From Pseudomonadota bacterium (GTDB lineage: Bacteria; Myxococcota_A; Polyangia; Haliangiales; Haliangiaceae): DNA of 7,044 nucleotides. The DNA lies in the NCBI GenBank assembly GCA_023386455.1, contig JAEWJO010000707.1:1-7044 (forward strand), given 5' to 3'. The notes beneath the pieces were generated by a model. The model saw only the letters and a list, made by a program, of their open reading frames with translations. It was not told the DNA's origin and made no database searches. A program made the translations under genes and the position numbers. Positions 6,061 through 7,044 of the stretch are shown here, one piece after another (position 1 is the stretch's first letter; the number at the start of each line of letters is the position of its first letter).

Positions 6061-7044
6061 GCCGCCACCTCGCCGCGCGGGAGGAAGACGCTGAACGTCG
6101 AGCCGGTGCCGGCCTCGCTCGCGACATCGATCCAGCCGCCGTGCTCGCGCACGATGCCCCACGACACGCTGAGGCCGAGGCCCGTGCCCTCGCCGACCTC
6201 CTTCGTCGTGAAGAACGGCTCGAAGATCCGCGCGCGGGTGTCGGCGTCCATGCCGGTGCCGGTGTCGCGGATGTCGACCGCGATCCACGCGCGGTTCGCG
6301 CTGTCGATGTATGGCGGCGGAGCCTGCTCGACGGTCCGCGCCGCGATCTCGACGGTGCCGCCACCGGGCATCGCGTGGATCGCGTTGATCACGAGGTTCG
6401 TCATCACCTGATTGAGCTGACCGTCGTCGGCTTCGACGCGGAGGCTGTCATCGAACGCCGGCGGTTGCAACGTGACGTTGCTCTTGCGCGCGATCGGTCC
6501 GACGAGCTCGCACGCGCGCGCGGCGAGGCTCGTCACGTTCAGCGGTGCCTTGTGCAGCGGCCGCGGCCGCGCGAAGTCGAGCAGCTGGCGGATCAGCGCC
6601 GTCATGCGCTCCGCCTGCTCGGCGACGATCCGCGCCGAGTCGATCACCTCGTCGCCGTCGACCTCGCGGTCGCGGATGAGGCGGGCGCGGCCCTGCACGA
6701 CATTGAGCGGCGTGCCGAGCTCGTGCGCGAGGCCCGATGCGAGCTTGCCGACGGTGGTCAGGCGATCGGCATGGCGGAGCTGCTCGGTCGCGGTCTCTCG
6801 CGCGCTGCGCTCGGCGGCGAGCCGCTCGCACATCAAGTTGATCTCCTTCGCGAGCTGACCGAGCTCGTCGCGCTGCGCGAGGATCAGCGGCCCGGTCAGA
6901 TCGCCGGTGCCGACGCGACGCGCCTTCTCGGCGAGCTTCGCCATCGGCCGGCCGATGAACACGCCGCCGAGCCCGAGCGCGCGCACCGCCGCGATCGCGA
7001 CCGCACTCGCCGCCGCGATGATGCCGTTGCGCAGCGAGTCCGCG
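6057..7044 (-). CDS. Membrane sensor histidine kinase with HAMP domain, C-terminal part (cut by window edge)
   Basis: 328 residues are visible; the N-terminal sensing part lies beyond the right edge. Numbering from the first visible full codon: the end of a transmembrane helix (about 7-31, GIIAAASAVAIAAV then LGLGGVFIG), a HAMP domain (about 29-80: RPMAKLAEKARRVGTGDL, DELGQLAKEIN), and the HisKA helix with phospho-acceptor H107 in LAHELGTPLN. The HATPase domain has N box NLVINAIHAM, G1 DTGTGM, F box FEPFFTT and G2 GTGLGLS, so it is complete and should be active. It autophosphorylates at H107 and passes the phosphate to D51 of the NtrC-type regulator, whose start overlaps its TGA by 4 bp. The signal is unknown because the sensor region is outside. 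A GTG at 6986 is in frame but would cut into the membrane helix, so the gene continues past the edge. Confidence 0.96.
6065..6071 (-). promoter_or_regulatory. Ribosome binding site of the response regulator
   Basis: GAGGTGG on the minus strand lies within the last kinase codons, 4 nt before GTG 6060. It supports the GTG start and coupled translation of kinase and regulator. Confidence 0.6.

Overview
The window is about two-thirds G+C and almost fully coding, with GTG starts and 4-bp start/stop overlaps. The gene content points to a myxobacterium-like member of the Myxococcota: a NtrC-type sigma-54 activator, a HAMP histidine kinase, and an oxygenase whose C-terminus looks like the TonB/AgmX-PglI type of domain common in that phylum. 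This placement is an inference; there is no rRNA or marker gene here.

Left part (1-3731): a divergent gene cluster. Leftward from 2092 run a PF10118-type 'metal-dependent hydrolase' with a complete ferritin-like diiron ligand pattern, an NAD(P)-dependent short-chain dehydrogenase overlapping it by 4 bp, and, after 42 bp holding a perfect 27-bp inverted repeat, a fumarylacetoacetate-hydrolase-family gene cut by the left edge. Rightward from 2155 run a TetR-family repressor and, overlapping by 4 bp, a predicted 2-oxoglutarate/Fe(II) oxygenase fused to a TonB-C-like domain. The 62-bp divergent gap holds a perfect TATTGAC-N5-GTCAATA palindrome that covers the -35 elements of both promoters. Both promoters place the transcription start at or within 2 nt of the start codon, so both mRNAs look leaderless. 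A plausible reading is a small TetR-controlled oxidative catabolism or detoxification module (oxygenate, dehydrogenate, hydrolyse C-C bond), substrate unknown.

Middle (3732-4174): a small leftward gene for an exported Lys/Ala/Pro/Glu-rich low-complexity protein, whose stop codon directly abuts that of the oxygenase. Upstream of it is a 158-bp gap containing closely packed G/C hairpins.

Right part (4175-7044): a leftward operon of a membrane histidine kinase (N-terminus beyond the right edge), its sigma-54 activator response regulator (4-bp overlap) and, 17 bp on, a GNAT acetyltransferase. The signal and the target promoters of this two-component system cannot be told from the window.

No tRNA, rRNA, CRISPR array, insertion sequence, attachment site or origin was seen. 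The most unusual items are the oxygenase/TonB-C fusion, the symmetric leaderless divergent promoter, the diiron pattern in a protein family named 'hydrolase', and a strong excess of the word GATC.
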